From Pelecanus crispus (Eukaryota > Chordata > Aves > Pelecaniformes > Pelecanidae): a DNA stretch of 64,000 nucleotides. A program made the position numbers and the translations under genes. The DNA lies in the NCBI RefSeq assembly GCF_030463565.1, contig NC_134653.1:31991150-32055149 (forward strand). Reading direction: 5' to 3'. The notes below the pieces were generated by a model. That model saw only the letters and a list, made by a program, of their open reading frames with translations. It had not been told where the DNA came from and searched no databases. Shown here piece by piece: positions 55,601 through 62,904 of this stretch (its first letter is position 1; each line of letters starts with the position of its first letter).

Positions 55601-56809
55601 TATTAAATAGTTGAAAAGCAAAACTGAAGTCTGAGCAAAAGGCGCAGATAAACCCAGGAAGCGCTACTACCAACTGCAACCACCGGAACAAAGGAAACAA
55701 TGACAGATCCCATTTTCTTGATTTTGTTATAAAAATAAAATTGGGGGGGGGGGGGGGGGGGGGGGGGGGAGGAAGAAAGAAAGAAAAATTGGCCGGTTTT
55801 CACAGAGAGCGGCGCACAAACGTTCGCTTTGCCCTTCAGGGATTTCTCCGGAGACTCTTCAGCACTAGATCTTTCCACTAACTTCAAGGCTGACGGCGAG
55901 GTGCTGAGCATTTTCCAGTGCCACGAAGAGTCTGCAGAGGCAGCGCGCACCCCCGCGCCGGGGACGAGGTCCCCCCTCGCCTCACACACTCAACCCAACC
56001 TCCCCTCCTCCCCTCCCAGCCCCGGCCAAAACGCGATGACAACCTCCCCGCTCACCCGAAACCATTCGCGGCGAGGGCTGGGGCGACGCTTTGCCGCCGT
56101 GGTCTCAGGCCTACGGAAAGTGCCCTCAAGGATCCTAAAGTTCACTGGAAACAAAAGCGACACCAACACCCACGCGTGGGGCGGGGGGATATCACCGCCG
56201 AAAGGCGACGCTCGGCTGTCCCCACGCCCCCCGGGGGGCCCCGGCCCATCGCCTCAGGCCCCCCGCGCCCACCGCTCCCCGGCCCGGTTCCCCCCCGCCG
56301 AGGCCCAGCCGGGGCTTTCCCCGCGGCCGTGACTCACTCCGGGAGCCGCTCGGCCCCTCCGCGCCGCCCCCGGCCCCCGGCCCGCCCTGCCCCGCGGCCC
56401 CGGCCCCCGCCCCGCGGCCCAAGGGCGGCGGCCGGTACCTGTAGGCCAGGGACATGCACTCGAAGAGCTTCGTGAGGGAGGCGTCGATGCTGAGGCGGCC
56501 CCCGGCGCCGCCGCCGCCGCGGGCCGCCCCGAACTGGTAGGTCTGGCAGGTCTGCTCGTTGACCGTGTCGAAGTCGTAGCCCTTCTTGGGCGGGTGCTCG
56601 CTGTGCGGCGACGAGACCATGAAGTGGCCCGAGTGGATGATCTGGGGGCCCGGGGGCTGCCCCCGCCGCGGCCCGCACCGCCGCCCTCCGCCCGGCGAGG
56701 CGCCCCCATCGTCCGTGTCCGACGAGTCCTCGTCGGGCTCCGTGCGGGGGGACAGCGGCCCCGCCGCCCCGAGGAGCTGCGCCGGCCGCATGAACACGTC
56801 GGCGGCCAT
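7360..56809 (-). CDS. MLXIP: MLXIP (MondoA), glucose-responsive bHLH-leucine zipper transcription factor, 17 coding exons
   Basis: Joined coding exons on the minus strand: 56809-56439, 28380-28274, 27918-27833, 26530-26441, 26171-26130, 24860-24689, 23727-23638, 22766-22675, 22521-21858, 18414-18293, 17546-17360, 16548-16424, 14446-14348, 11974-11847, 10825-10702, 8304-8175, 7481-7360. They sum to 2751 nt (916 aa plus TAA), and all phases match at GT-AG borders. Known of the family: MondoA partners MLX, shuttles between the outer mitochondrial membrane/cytosol and the nucleus, responds to glucose-6-phosphate and activates genes such as TXNIP and ARRDC4 through carbohydrate response elements. 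Seen here: Mondo conserved regions (HSGHFMVSS at 59-67, YDFDTVN at 78-84, a 14-3-3-type helix in exon 2, a bipartite basic segment at 196-218), the activation motif [13 protein letters not shown] at 310-322, the bHLHZip at about 717-792 and the C-terminal localisation domain at 793-916. The ATG at 56809 matches the human start and has a GCCATGG context. MLXIPL is less likely, because exons 15-17 match MondoA more closely. Confidence 0.97.
7482..8174 (-). other. MLXIP intron 16
   Basis: A 693-nt GT-AG intron in phase 1. I see nothing beyond ordinary intronic sequence. Open frames on both strands here are short and lack family resemblance. Confidence 0.85.
8175..8304 (-). CDS. MLXIP: MLXIP exon 16: C-terminal localisation domain, middle
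   Basis: Encodes residues 834-876 plus one base of codon 877, [20 protein letters not shown] to [14 protein letters not shown], nearly identical to human MondoA. The acceptor is TTTGCAG|TTC and the donor is a consensus GTAAGT. Confidence 0.96.
8305..10701 (-). other. MLXIP intron 15
   Basis: A 2.4-kb intron in phase 0. It contains an (ATT)n microsatellite at 9681-9700 and no recognisable element otherwise. A 90-codon minus-strand open frame at 8624-8896 lies inside it and is not an exon. Confidence 0.85.
10702..10825 (-). CDS. MLXIP: MLXIP exon 15: start of the C-terminal localisation domain
   Basis: Completes Ile792 and encodes residues 793-833, [20 protein letters not shown] to [10 protein letters not shown]. 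This begins the dimerisation and cytoplasmic localisation domain shared by Mondo proteins and MLX. The acceptor is TTTTCAG|TTC. The donor ATT|GTATCC is weak. Reading through it adds a 24-residue tail (starting [10 protein letters not shown]) before a stop at 10627. Confidence 0.95.
10826..11846 (-). other. MLXIP intron 14
   Basis: A 1.0-kb intron in phase 2, containing a MIR-like SINE fragment at about 11340-11460. Confidence 0.85.
11340..11460 (+). mobile_element. MIR-like core-SINE fragment
   Basis: The order of segments AGAGGAAACTGAGGCAC, GTGAAGTGACTT, CAGCCAGTGGCAAG and GATTCCAAGTCCTG follows the 3' half of the MIR consensus as I recall it. It is old and diverged, and lies in MLXIP intron 14. 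Confidence 0.6.
11847..11974 (-). CDS. MLXIP: MLXIP exon 14: helix 2 and leucine zipper
   Basis: Encodes residues 750-791 plus two bases of codon 792, [20 protein letters not shown] followed by the zipper to [10 protein letters not shown]. Heptad positions Leu766, Met773, Leu780 and Leu787 form the zipper that pairs with MLX. The acceptor is TTGGTCTAG|ATC and the donor is GTGAGA. Confidence 0.96.
11975..14347 (-). other. MLXIP intron 13
   Basis: A 2.4-kb intron in phase 0. Its centre (about 13130-13640) is a strongly G-skewed decayed minisatellite. The rest is AT-rich with no recognised element. Confidence 0.85.
13130..13640 (+). repeat. Decayed G-rich minisatellite
   Basis: Variants of a unit near GGCTGTGGGGCAGTGG recur at about 13188, 13228, 13300, 13391 and 13462, separated by other G-rich words, with very few plus-strand C runs. 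Long Pro-rich open frames on the minus strand (up to 172 codons) are by-products of this composition. The many G runs could form quadruplexes on the plus strand. Confidence 0.75.
14348..14446 (-). CDS. MLXIP: MLXIP exon 13: basic region, helix 1 and loop of the bHLH
   Basis: A 99-nt exon for residues 717-749. It starts [20 protein letters not shown] (717-736), then [13 protein letters not shown]. It carries the E-box-contacting basic region and helix 1. As I recall them, human MondoA and MLXIPL both read HISAEQKRR; here the Ala between Ser and Glu is absent, so His722 and Glu725 are three residues apart instead of four. Glu725 to Arg729 keeps the normal spacing. The acceptor is TATGCAG|AAT and the donor is GTAAGT. 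Confidence 0.95.
14447..16423 (-). other. MLXIP intron 12
   Basis: A 2.0-kb intron in phase 0. I see no recognised element or RNA gene. Confidence 0.85.
16424..16548 (-). CDS. MLXIP: MLXIP exon 12
   Basis: Completes Ser675 and encodes residues 676-716, [20 protein letters not shown], then [10 protein letters not shown] and NMAAFK, nearly the human sequence. It immediately precedes the basic region. The acceptor is TTATGAAG|GCC, with a weak pyrimidine tract, and the donor is GTGTGT. Confidence 0.94.
16549..17359 (-). other. MLXIP intron 11
   Basis: An 811-nt intron in phase 1 with no recognised element. Confidence 0.85.
17360..17546 (-). CDS. MLXIP: MLXIP exon 11
   Basis: Encodes residues 613-674 plus one base of codon 675. 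It starts [13 protein letters not shown], as in human APGVPEFHSSILV, and continues Ser/Gln/Pro-rich to [10 protein letters not shown]. The donor is a consensus GTAAGT. The acceptor TTCCCAG|GCT is preceded by a very long polypyrimidine tract. Confidence 0.94.
17547..18292 (-). other. MLXIP intron 10
   Basis: A 746-nt intron in phase 0 whose last ~165 nt form an extreme pyrimidine tract (see the entry at 17550-17709). Confidence 0.85.
17550..17709 (-). repeat. Long polypyrimidine tract before exon 11
   Basis: On the plus strand this is almost all purine: an (AG)n repeat at 17689-17709, a run of 16 G at 17656-17671 and mixed A/G-rich sequence up to the splice site. In the transcript it is a CT-rich stretch that runs into the exon 11 acceptor. 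Confidence 0.9.
18293..18414 (-). CDS. MLXIP: MLXIP exon 10
   Basis: Completes Ala572 and encodes residues 573-612, [20 protein letters not shown] then [20 protein letters not shown], which aligns closely with the human linker. The acceptor is TTCTTCAG|CTG and the donor is GTAAGG. It ends in phase 0. Confidence 0.95.
18415..21857 (-). other. MLXIP intron 9
   Basis: A 3.4-kb intron in phase 1. It contains a GGTTTT-type simple repeat near 20666-20700 and a MIR-like fragment at about 21370-21475. No other recognised content. Confidence 0.85.
21370..21475 (+). mobile_element. MIR-like core-SINE fragment
   Basis: GTAGTGACTTGTCCAGGGCA followed by a GAGTCAATGACAGGGACAG-like segment and a CCACACTATTTCCCTACC end follows the MIR layout. 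It is diverged and lies in MLXIP intron 9. Confidence 0.5.
21858..22521 (-). CDS. MLXIP: MLXIP exon 9: long Pro/Ser/Gln/Ala-rich central exon
   Basis: The largest coding exon, 664 nt for residues 351-571 plus one base of codon 572. Its composition is low complexity, but islands match human MondoA, including [31 protein letters not shown] and [20 protein letters not shown]. It forms the disordered linker between the activation region and the bHLHZip. The acceptor is CTGTCAG|GCT and the donor is GTGAGA. Confidence 0.96.
22675..22766 (-). CDS. MLXIP: MLXIP exon 8: serine-rich segment
   Basis: Completes Asp320 and encodes residues 321-350, [19 protein letters not shown] then [11 protein letters not shown]. 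It is rich in Ser/Thr and ends in phase 0. The acceptor is TTTCAG|ATT and the donor is GTAAGA. The intron to exon 9 is only 153 nt. Confidence 0.94.
22767..23637 (-). other. MLXIP intron 7
   Basis: An 871-nt intron in phase 1. I see no recognised element. Confidence 0.85.
23638..23727 (-). CDS. MLXIP: MLXIP exon 7: activation motif
   Basis: Completes Ala290 and encodes residues 291-319, [17 protein letters not shown] followed by [12 protein letters not shown]. The [10 protein letters not shown] motif continues as DLF in exon 8 and corresponds to the sixth conserved Mondo region, a known activation element. The acceptor is TTCCAG|CGC and the donor is GTAAGA. Confidence 0.96.
23728..24688 (-). 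other. MLXIP intron 6
   Basis: A 961-nt intron in phase 1. I see no recognised element. Confidence 0.85.
24689..24860 (-). CDS. MLXIP: MLXIP exon 6: start of the transactivation segment
   Basis: Encodes residues 233-289 plus one base of codon 290. It starts [11 protein letters not shown], then TPVPMEE (248-254) and [19 protein letters not shown] (261-279). The latter segment is very close to human MondoA and leads into the acidic/hydrophobic activation region. The acceptor is TTGGCAG|GAT and the donor is GTACTT. Confidence 0.96.
24861..26129 (-). other. MLXIP intron 5
   Basis: A 1.27-kb intron in phase 0. It contains a pure run of 34 A on the plus strand at 25600-25633, with no SINE or processed copy recognisable beside it. 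Confidence 0.85.
26130..26171 (-). CDS. MLXIP: MLXIP exon 5 (42-nt in-frame exon)
   Basis: Encodes residues 219-232, [14 protein letters not shown], matching the human segment that follows the nuclear localisation signal. The acceptor is TTTTGCAG|TTA and the donor is GTAGGT. Both junctions are in phase 0, so exons 4 and 5 could be skipped singly or together without a frameshift. Confidence 0.93.
26441..26530 (-). CDS. MLXIP: MLXIP exon 4: conserved region V and nuclear localisation signal
   Basis: A 90-nt in-frame exon for residues 189-218, from [15 protein letters not shown] to [10 protein letters not shown]. Two basic clusters (KRR at 198-200 and KKR at 216-218) match the bipartite nuclear localisation signal of the glucose-response activation element. 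The acceptor is TTCTCAG|GCC. The donor GTCTGT matches the consensus poorly. Confidence 0.96.
26531..27832 (-). other. MLXIP intron 3
   Basis: A 1.3-kb intron in phase 0 with no recognised element. The neighbouring intron 2 (27919-28273, phase 1, 355 nt) and intron 4 (26172-26440, phase 0, 269 nt) are likewise plain. Confidence 0.85.
27833..27918 (-). CDS. MLXIP: MLXIP exon 3: conserved region IV
   Basis: Completes Tyr160 and encodes residues 161-188, including [19 protein letters not shown] and RRPE. This is the linker of the low-glucose inhibitory domain. The acceptor is TTTCAG|ACC and the donor is GTATGT. Confidence 0.97.
28274..28380 (-). CDS. MLXIP: MLXIP exon 2: conserved region III (14-3-3 binding helix)
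   Basis: Completes Ser124 and encodes residues 125-159 plus one base of codon 160. The peptide contains [18 protein letters not shown] and ends [11 protein letters not shown], nearly identical to human MondoA. In the family this helix binds 14-3-3 and contributes to cytosolic retention. The acceptor is TTTCAG|TGGG and the donor is a consensus GTAAGT. Confidence 0.97.
29297..30000 (-). mobile_element. CR1 retrotransposon, 5'-truncated, with a long open C-terminal ORF
   Basis: Minus-strand CR1 tail of about 700 bp. The frame starting at 29981 reads through the C-terminus of the CR1 second ORF without a stop, with the landmarks [40 protein letters not shown] (written [19 protein letters not shown] in part) and [19 protein letters not shown]. 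The 3' end shows GATTCTATG-like repeats near 29300-29330. The 5' end is cut near 30000. It is much better preserved than the copy at 770-1190. Confidence 0.92.
30380..30540 (+). mobile_element. Possible MIR-like SINE fragment
   Basis: CCCCATTTTACACTTAAG followed downstream by CAGCTTACCCAAGGCCATGC and a CTGATTCCCC-like end resembles the MIR core and tail. It is diverged and could be chance. Confidence 0.4.
38600..38645 (+). mobile_element. Short MIR-like core fragment
   Basis: CATTTTGCAGGTGGGAAACT followed by GAGGC matches the MIR core word (ATTTTACAGATGAGGAAACT then GAGGC). Only about 40 bp is recognisable. Confidence 0.45.
53774..53820 (+). repeat. T23 run between 10-bp direct repeats
   Basis: AACAGCACAA at 53774-53783 and again at 53811-53820, with AGCC and 23 T between them. 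The flanking TT extends the match to 12 bp. Confidence 0.85.
55743..55769 (+). repeat. Homopolymer run of 27 G
   Basis: An uninterrupted G run at the promoter-proximal end of intron 1, about 670 nt past the exon 1 donor, followed by AGGAAGAAAGAAAG. It can form a quadruplex, and its length is unreliable in most assemblies. Confidence 0.95.
56439..56809 (-). CDS. MLXIP: MLXIP exon 1: start codon, Mondo conserved regions I-II
   Basis: Encodes residues 1-123 plus two bases of codon 124. It opens with MAADVF, as in the human protein, then has an acidic Asp/Glu/Ser stretch at 24-34. HSGHFMVSS (59-67) is conserved region I. YDFDTVN (78-84) and the leucine-rich [18 protein letters not shown] (106-123) form region II, known as the CRM1 export signal. 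A Gly/Ala/Arg insert at 95-105 is low complexity and lies in GC-rich DNA. The donor is CAG|GTACCG. Upstream in the same frame the open frame extends only to a GTG at 56863, so the ATG at 56809 is preferred. Confidence 0.96.
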
Positions 56810-57141
56810 GGCCCCGCTGCCGCCAGCCGCCGGCCGAGCCCGCCGCCCGCTCTGCGCCGCCACCGCCCCGCTCCGCCCCGGGCCGGCCCCCGCCGCCCCG
56901 CACCGCCTCCCTTAAAGGAGCCGCAGCGCCACCCTCGCCCCGCCCCTGCGGCCTGCGCCCGCCTCGGCCGCCTCCCGCAGCGGGGGCGAGCCCGGGCCGC
57001 CGGCCCCCCCGCGGGCCCAAAGGGGGGCCCGCCATTGCCACGCCCGAGGCCGCCTTCCCTCGACGCGGCCGCCAGCCGCCCCTGAGGCAGCGTCCCCTCA
57101 GGGAGAGCCCCAGGCCGCCATCAGCCACCCCGAAGGCCCCT

Positions 57142-57163
57142 GGAAACACCCGAGGGTGTTTCC
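57142..57163. promoter_or_regulatory. Perfect 10-bp inverted repeat (GGAAACACCC / GGGTGTTTCC)
   Basis: Two perfect 10-bp arms separated by GA, located 333-354 nt upstream of the MLXIP start codon inside the CpG island. Each arm carries a CACCC box, the KLF/Sp-type word. Function is inference. Confidence 0.6.
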
Positions 57164-57250
57164 CCTCGGAGAAAGCTGCAGCCCGCCATCACCCGGGAGA
57201 CCGCCTTCCCTCAAGGCAGCCCCCGAAGCCGCTTTCCCTCGCCCCACTCC

Positions 57251-60200
57251 GCTTTAGTTACAAGAGGACAGCTCCTTCAGAGGAAAGGGCAGGACCATCC
57301 CGCTTCCTCCCACGCAGCCACCATGTTTTATCCTTCCCCTTACACCACTGCCAATTATGAAACATCCCCGCGGGGCGGCCGGCCACCTTGCAGCACCACT
57401 AGCCTCACCAAGAAAGCGGAAGGCATCGCTGCCACAAGGCCCTGGTGTCACGGTACTGCTGTCCTGTCCCCACTCCTCCCTCAGCGGTTTACACGATCCA
57501 GCATGGTGCTCCCGCCCAGTGGGACAATGTTGTAGGGCGTGAGGTGGTGCATGGGGAAGCCTCGACCAAAAATGCATAGCCACCTCCAGCCTCGAGACCG
57601 AGAAGAGGCCTGGGAAGGCCGTGGTCACTCGAACAGAACCGTCACAAGGAGCTAACTGCATCTAACTTTGGTAATACGCTTCCTCAGAAAAACAGCCCTA
57701 AGCTTAAGGGACTCCTATGAACGTGAGAACATGCAGAGGACAGCCCAGAACTGGCTGAAGAATGCTGATGAGGTATTTCTAGCTCAGTGACTATTTCATG
57801 GATTTAAACTATCTTTAATACAGTAAATTGCTTATTATTTTCCAGAAGCAGTCTGCGAGAAGCCAGGGCAGCTACGGAGGTAGCTGGAGACCTGTGGCAG
57901 GCAGGCTGCAAACACGGCTAGAGGGATCAGCCTGGAATGGCAGAGAAAAGCTCAGGACACACAGCTGCTGCCAGGCTGGCGGCTCACACCTAACCTGCAT
58001 ACCTGCTCAGTGGTGTGCGTAAAGTAAGCATAATTGTTCCAGGGGAAGTAAAGATCAGATTTCACCCTTCTCAAAAGCATAAAGGAAGCAATGGATCCTG
58101 TAGGTCAAGATGAAAGCACAGCAATAGGGCCAGGTGTATTAGTCTGGGGAAAGAACAGCAGCTTACAGCACAAAACCCCATATACATACATGCATATATA
58201 CAAAGTCAAGAGATCCGTAGCTTGTCCTGCAGAGCAAACCTCCATCACCAGAGGAGCAATGGTATTCTAGATGGCATACTCCAAAGCATTTATACTAAAT
58301 TGCTTATATTCTCTCAGTTCTAGGACCTCGTACTTGAAAGAAAAAAGCCAGGCTCTTCTACATACTCATCCTCAGGAGGAGAAAAAACAACCCCCAAAGA
58401 TTAAATTGCCACATGCTACTTTTTCTGCTTTGTAAAACCAGAAATAAAATCAAGGGAAACTCAACGGATAGACATAGCAAGTCTTGGGCACGGAAGGAAG
58501 AAGCATTCCTGCAATATCACAATTATGCCCTTGCAGTGATCTAATATTCTCCACTAGAGAGCATGAAATCAAGACGGATCGCTGTGTTTAGGGGAGGGTC
58601 AAATACTTCCCCACATGAAAAGAGCAGTAAGGCATCACATCATGTGAGGGCTCTGTTAGAAATCTTTGAAAATCAAGATTAACATTCAGCTCTTAGCATC
58701 GCATGTGACTAAAATTCTTAAGGAAAGGCCACAGTCATAATTTAGCTTCAAAGCTGGTTATTGTTACCTTAAAGTTGTTTTAAAAAAGGCAATGCTATCT
58801 CCCAGCAAGGCATTCTGATTGGGAGTACTCTAAGTGCAAAAAATGAAAACCTTTCCAAACAACATTCATAGTTTTACGTCTATTTTAAGTCTGACATGTA
58901 GTTTGTTAAGAGCACCTGAACTAAATGAAATCACGATCACAACCACCCATCAATAACAGCACCGTATACAGTACTTCCATGACAACAGCCTATACATTTA
59001 CCTCAGAAATGTATAAGCAAGCCACACTTGCTTCTTCCTGCATGCAAGGAGGGGTAACTTGTTAAACTAAAGTTGCTAGGTAGCAATGCAATTTTCTAAG
59101 AAGAGTTAGCAGTGCACCAAACTATCATTTAACAGAGGGGTAGCAGTCTTAAGCTATGACTGACATTTGATGCAGTTCAGGGTTTTCTCTAATCATCCTC
59201 AGTGCAAATACAGTGCAAATACAGATGCAAGGAAAGACGCACCCCTTAAATCCAGTTATTTTGGAGACAGATCTCTTCATTTGCCTTTTTAAGATCAACA
59301 TTTAGGTGATCAGTAACAGGTGAAGACTCCGGGCTACCCTCTCCCCCTGCACAGTAAGGAATTCCGGGAGGCACAGGGAAACACTAAGGGGCCACAGCAG
59401 CATCTAGCGAGTATGCTTTTTCTTACTGTTTCTTTTTCACAATCTGAAGTGCAAGGTGAAATGTAGACCATCATCTTCTGATGATGTTCCTTCAACAGCG
59501 GAGGCTTTTAGCGCAGGAGGAGACAAACATTTACCAACTTAGAATTCAACTGTAATACGCGCTGAATAGAGAGACATTCAAGCTGTTTAAAAATACATCC
59601 GCAGCATACTCCACAACACTTAGTGGTAAGAGATTATCCTCTTAAATCTACAGACAGGAAGATAAGCATTCCCATTTTGATGAGGTGCAAGAGCTCAAGG
59701 AATCTTACTCACAGCCTCAGACTGTGGGGCTGATAGCGGGCCCTGGGAGCCCAGCCATCCCGTTACCGCTCCGCTGGCTCCTCTGCCCGTCCTGCTCCCA
59801 GGCAAACCACAGGGCCAACCTCCAGCTCCGTACCCTGCTTCCAGGCTAGGCTGTGGCTCACTCCTTCACCCTTTACTGGCACAAGCCTTACCTGTTCAGA
59901 GGCCTTTCCCTCTGGGAACCGTCTTGAATTACGTCCTTGTTTCTACCTGTCCTTTTCTCTCTCTCTCTCCAGTTCCACCCTATATATAATTCCTTTATCT
60001 AAGTCTACTGATTTAATCCACTAATCCAGAGAAGGAAAAAACCTAACTAAAATTGGTAGTCTTCTTCCCAGGTTAGCAACTTTAAGTGTTTGATGAGAGG
60101 ATGCTTTGAGCACTCCAGTAAATACAAGGGAGGCAACAAAACCAAGCTGGGAGCAGGCGAGCTGGCTGTGGCTCGCCCTTCTGGTAGCGGCGAGCCAGCC

Positions 60201-60640
60201 AACCAGTTCAACTGTCTGTGAAACCACAGGCTACTTTGGGACAGAGCACATAGAACACTAAAAATAAGCTGGACACTTTATATCCGTCTTGAATGTAAAG
60301 AATCTTTCCAAAACTCTTAAGGAGTTTTACCCTTGCTAGCATCAGACTCAAGCATGTTTCCAAACTGAAGCACGTTTCCACACTATGCCCTCCTCCCTCC
60401 AATTTCAGTTACCACCAACACATTAGCCAAGTACCAAGCCAACAGTAAGCACCTTAAATTACCAAGTTATTCTGCAGGCTGCTGTAATGACATTGGCCAT
60501 ATTTATTTGTTTGTTGTTGTTACAACAACAAACTGCCCCCGCCCTGTTCAGTGGCCTGCTACAATACCAAGACACCTTTGGTCCACTCAAAGATGAATCA
60601 TTTTTCACATTACCAAATGAGACAACACCATAGAATGCAC
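57251..60640. other. Intergenic region upstream of MLXIP
   Basis: About 3.4 kb between the MLXIP CpG island and the inferred end of the upstream gene. I see no exon, RNA gene or recognised transposon. It contains a perfect 25-nt palindrome at 60509-60533. Confidence 0.65.
60509..60533. repeat. Perfect 25-nt palindrome
   Basis: GTTTGTTGTTGT, a central T, then ACAACAACAAAC. The 12-bp arms are perfect and the spacer is one base. It lies about 140 nt beyond the inferred poly(A) signal of the upstream gene. Confidence 0.85.
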
Positions 60641-60670
60641 ATTTAAAAATACCATTTAGAAAACCAGAAA

Positions 60671-60676
60671 TTTATT
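60671..60676 (-). promoter_or_regulatory. Candidate polyadenylation signal of the upstream gene
   Basis: TTTATT on the plus strand (AATAAA in the minus sense). Two overlapping hexamers lie upstream in the transcript at 60764-60754. Cleavage is expected at about 60640-60660. Confidence 0.4.
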
Positions 60677-61188
60677 GTGATTTTTTAAAAAAAAACAAAC
60701 TGAGATTAAGTTTCGTGATAAAAATTATTCAGACAGCATTCATGTTGTGATTTTTTATTTTATTTTTGAAATGAAACCATTGTACATTGTACAAACCATA
60801 ACTACCGATGGAATAAATAAGTGAAAAATTATACTGCTGTACAACACACACACACACAAATCATAAGATGGAAAACGATTAGGTATTGAAGAAAACAAAA
60901 TTCTTTACACCTTCTAACAGGCCCTTAGATATAAAGAACATTCCAAAACATGACAATGTTTATGTATGAAGATAGCCACCCAAAACCAATATTTTATACT
61001 GCCTTGTTGATTATTTTTTGTTGTTTTGTAAGTGCCAGCACTTTTTGGAATGTTTAACAACTACTTTCCCAAGCATAAAAATTCCAAGGAATAGTTCTGC
61101 TATAAAATGTTTGGCTGAGTAAATCGCTTATTCGGAAGGCCTTCCCACATGTTCCACAAACTCAGCTAATTTACTTGCTTGCTTCTAG

Positions 61189-61229
61189 TTTCTTTTTTTT
61201 TTTTCTTTTTTTTTTCTTTCTTTTTTTTG
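61189..61229 (+). repeat. T-rich simple repeat
   Basis: Almost pure T with single C interruptions, and A-rich in the inferred transcript. Low-complexity sequence, not a gene. Confidence 0.9.
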
Positions 61230-62904
61230 TATTTATTTGTAACTGAAGCTCCAACATTCAGCATTGTAGCAAGGAAGCACTTCTTGATATTTGCACTATT
61301 TCTAAAACATTAGCTGTATGAGAACTTTCAGTCATCGAAGAAAATCACATCCCTCCTTCTGCTCCACGTCTCAATGCTTTCAATAAACCCTTTTACAGTG
61401 AGTTCATAAAACAAGTTTCTGGTAGAGATAGGTCCAAGCCAAAAAAAGCTGGATTTAGATGTGGTTTCAAACCTCGGGTTGATTTGAATTCGATGTTCTG
61501 GTTTGGTCCCATCTGTACTTTCTGGCATTAAAATGTGTTTAATCACATCCGTTGGCCCATAAATGTTATCAGGCACTTCAAAAAAAGACTAATAACAGTC
61601 TTATACGCTATTTTGGATTTCTTCATACCAGATAATGTCAAAGTCTCTTCCCTTAGAGACTGACAATAACAGGTCTAAGGAACCCAAATCTATCTGCTTG
61701 TTCAGTTGTCTGTTGTCACTAGAATCTCTGGTTAAAAAAAAAGTTCTGAATGTATTCTGTATAAGCTGTAAATAAAGCATTACTACTTTAGAAATAAAGC
61801 CTCTAGGAATATGGTTATGATGCCTTGTCTTGTAAGCCACAGAACAATGAACAGTTCTGAGCAGAAGCCACAGAAGAGAAAAGGAAGTTTATAATTAAAC
61901 CTGTTGATGTCAATAATGCCAATAAATGCTTCTATCTAATGAAAAATTTGAGGTATTTTTAGTGCTATTTATATATTTTATTTCTTCCTAAAGTACAGGA
62001 ATTAATTTCTAAACGAAAAGTCTATTTAGTCCCTTGGAAACGTCTACAAAATTAAAATTAAAAACTTGCTGCGATGCACCTGAAGATAGGGATTAGTAAA
62101 CACGACTACTTGTCCAAGGTGGCATCAGGTTTGTTTTGTTTTAGCATTAAAAACAACGAAAAGTTAGTAAATCAAAAATATTTTTAAGTTTGAATCTTTC
62201 TAGATTTGCCCATTTAATATATCAATAGAACTTCTCACAAAATATCACTTAAATCTGAATGTAATATACATACAAATCAATCGTCATTGACCAGTTATCC
62301 ACATTTTAGGCATACACACAATTCAAGAGAGAATTCTACCGTTTCATTGCATATATTGTGCAAATACAGTTTTTGGCTCCTCATTTCCTTATTTTCAGAA
62401 TGTTAATGGACTTCATGATCAGACCAGAAATCCCAAAAACTTATTAGGGAGCACGCTGTTTTCATGAATGATTTGCAATCAAATTTTATTCAGTTAAAAT
62501 CCAAAAAGTTTTATTTCAACATAAAGGAAAAGTTCCGAAACTGAGTGTCATACGTTATCTGGAGTTCAATCCTACAAACATCTTATGGAAGGTCAGTATT
62601 GGCTCCCCGCTCCTCCCTCCCTCTATTCCCTCCCCCCACATCCCCATTGTTTTTCATAATAAAGTGGTAATCGCAAACGCAATGCAGTAGTCTAAGTGCA
62701 AGCCATTTTCACTATTGGAGAATTCAGAAATAAATAAGCTTAATGAAGAGCTAATTATGAAAATGTATCAACTGGAAGCAATTTTTTTCATTTAAAAAAG
62801 TATTTACAGTTCTTAGCTTACAAACTATATGCAACCATTTTCATAGCTGTGAGATCATGTTTTAAATTACAAGTTCCATCTTCCACACAAAGTGAAGACA
62901 GACT

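Larger units (their letters stand above)
28381..56438 (-). other. MLXIP intron 1 (28 kb)
   Basis: A phase-2 intron. Recognised contents are a CR1 copy (29297-30000), MIR-like fragments near 30380-30540 and 38600-38645, poly-T runs at 31411-31432, 38966-38990 and 53788-53810, a poly-A run at 41020-41038, A/C-rich simple sequence at about 31933-31976 and 45680-45746, and a 27-G run at 55743-55769. Apart from these I see nothing that supports a nested gene or RNA; all open frames are short and unrelated to known families. Confidence 0.8.
55800..57250. promoter_or_regulatory. MLXIP: CpG island and inferred MLXIP promoter
   Basis: An abrupt rise in G+C and CpG surrounds exon 1. Sp1-type GC boxes are frequent (for example CGCCCCGCCCCTGCGG near 56936-56952). 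I see no TATA box at a sensible distance, so initiation is probably dispersed. The transcription start cannot be placed from sequence; the 5' UTR presumably begins within a few hundred bases upstream of 56809. Confidence 0.85.

Noticed and set aside
56810-56863. An 18-codon in-frame N-terminal extension of MLXIP
   Set aside because: The upstream in-frame start at 56863 is GTG, not ATG. The ATG at 56809 has a good context and matches the human N-terminus.
55829-57149. Several long Pro/Arg/Gly-rich frames on both strands
   Set aside because: They lie in the CpG island around exon 1, where GC-rich sequence lacks stops. Only the exon 1 frame matches a known protein.
57254-57661. A 135-codon minus-strand frame upstream of MLXIP
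   Set aside because: No recognisable domain, and moderately GC-rich sequence makes such a frame likely by chance.
61328-61576. An 82-codon minus-strand frame ending FFDD
   Set aside because: I recognise no family, there is no paired exon or splice context, and it lies in what looks like 3' UTR. It could be revisited if conserved in other birds.
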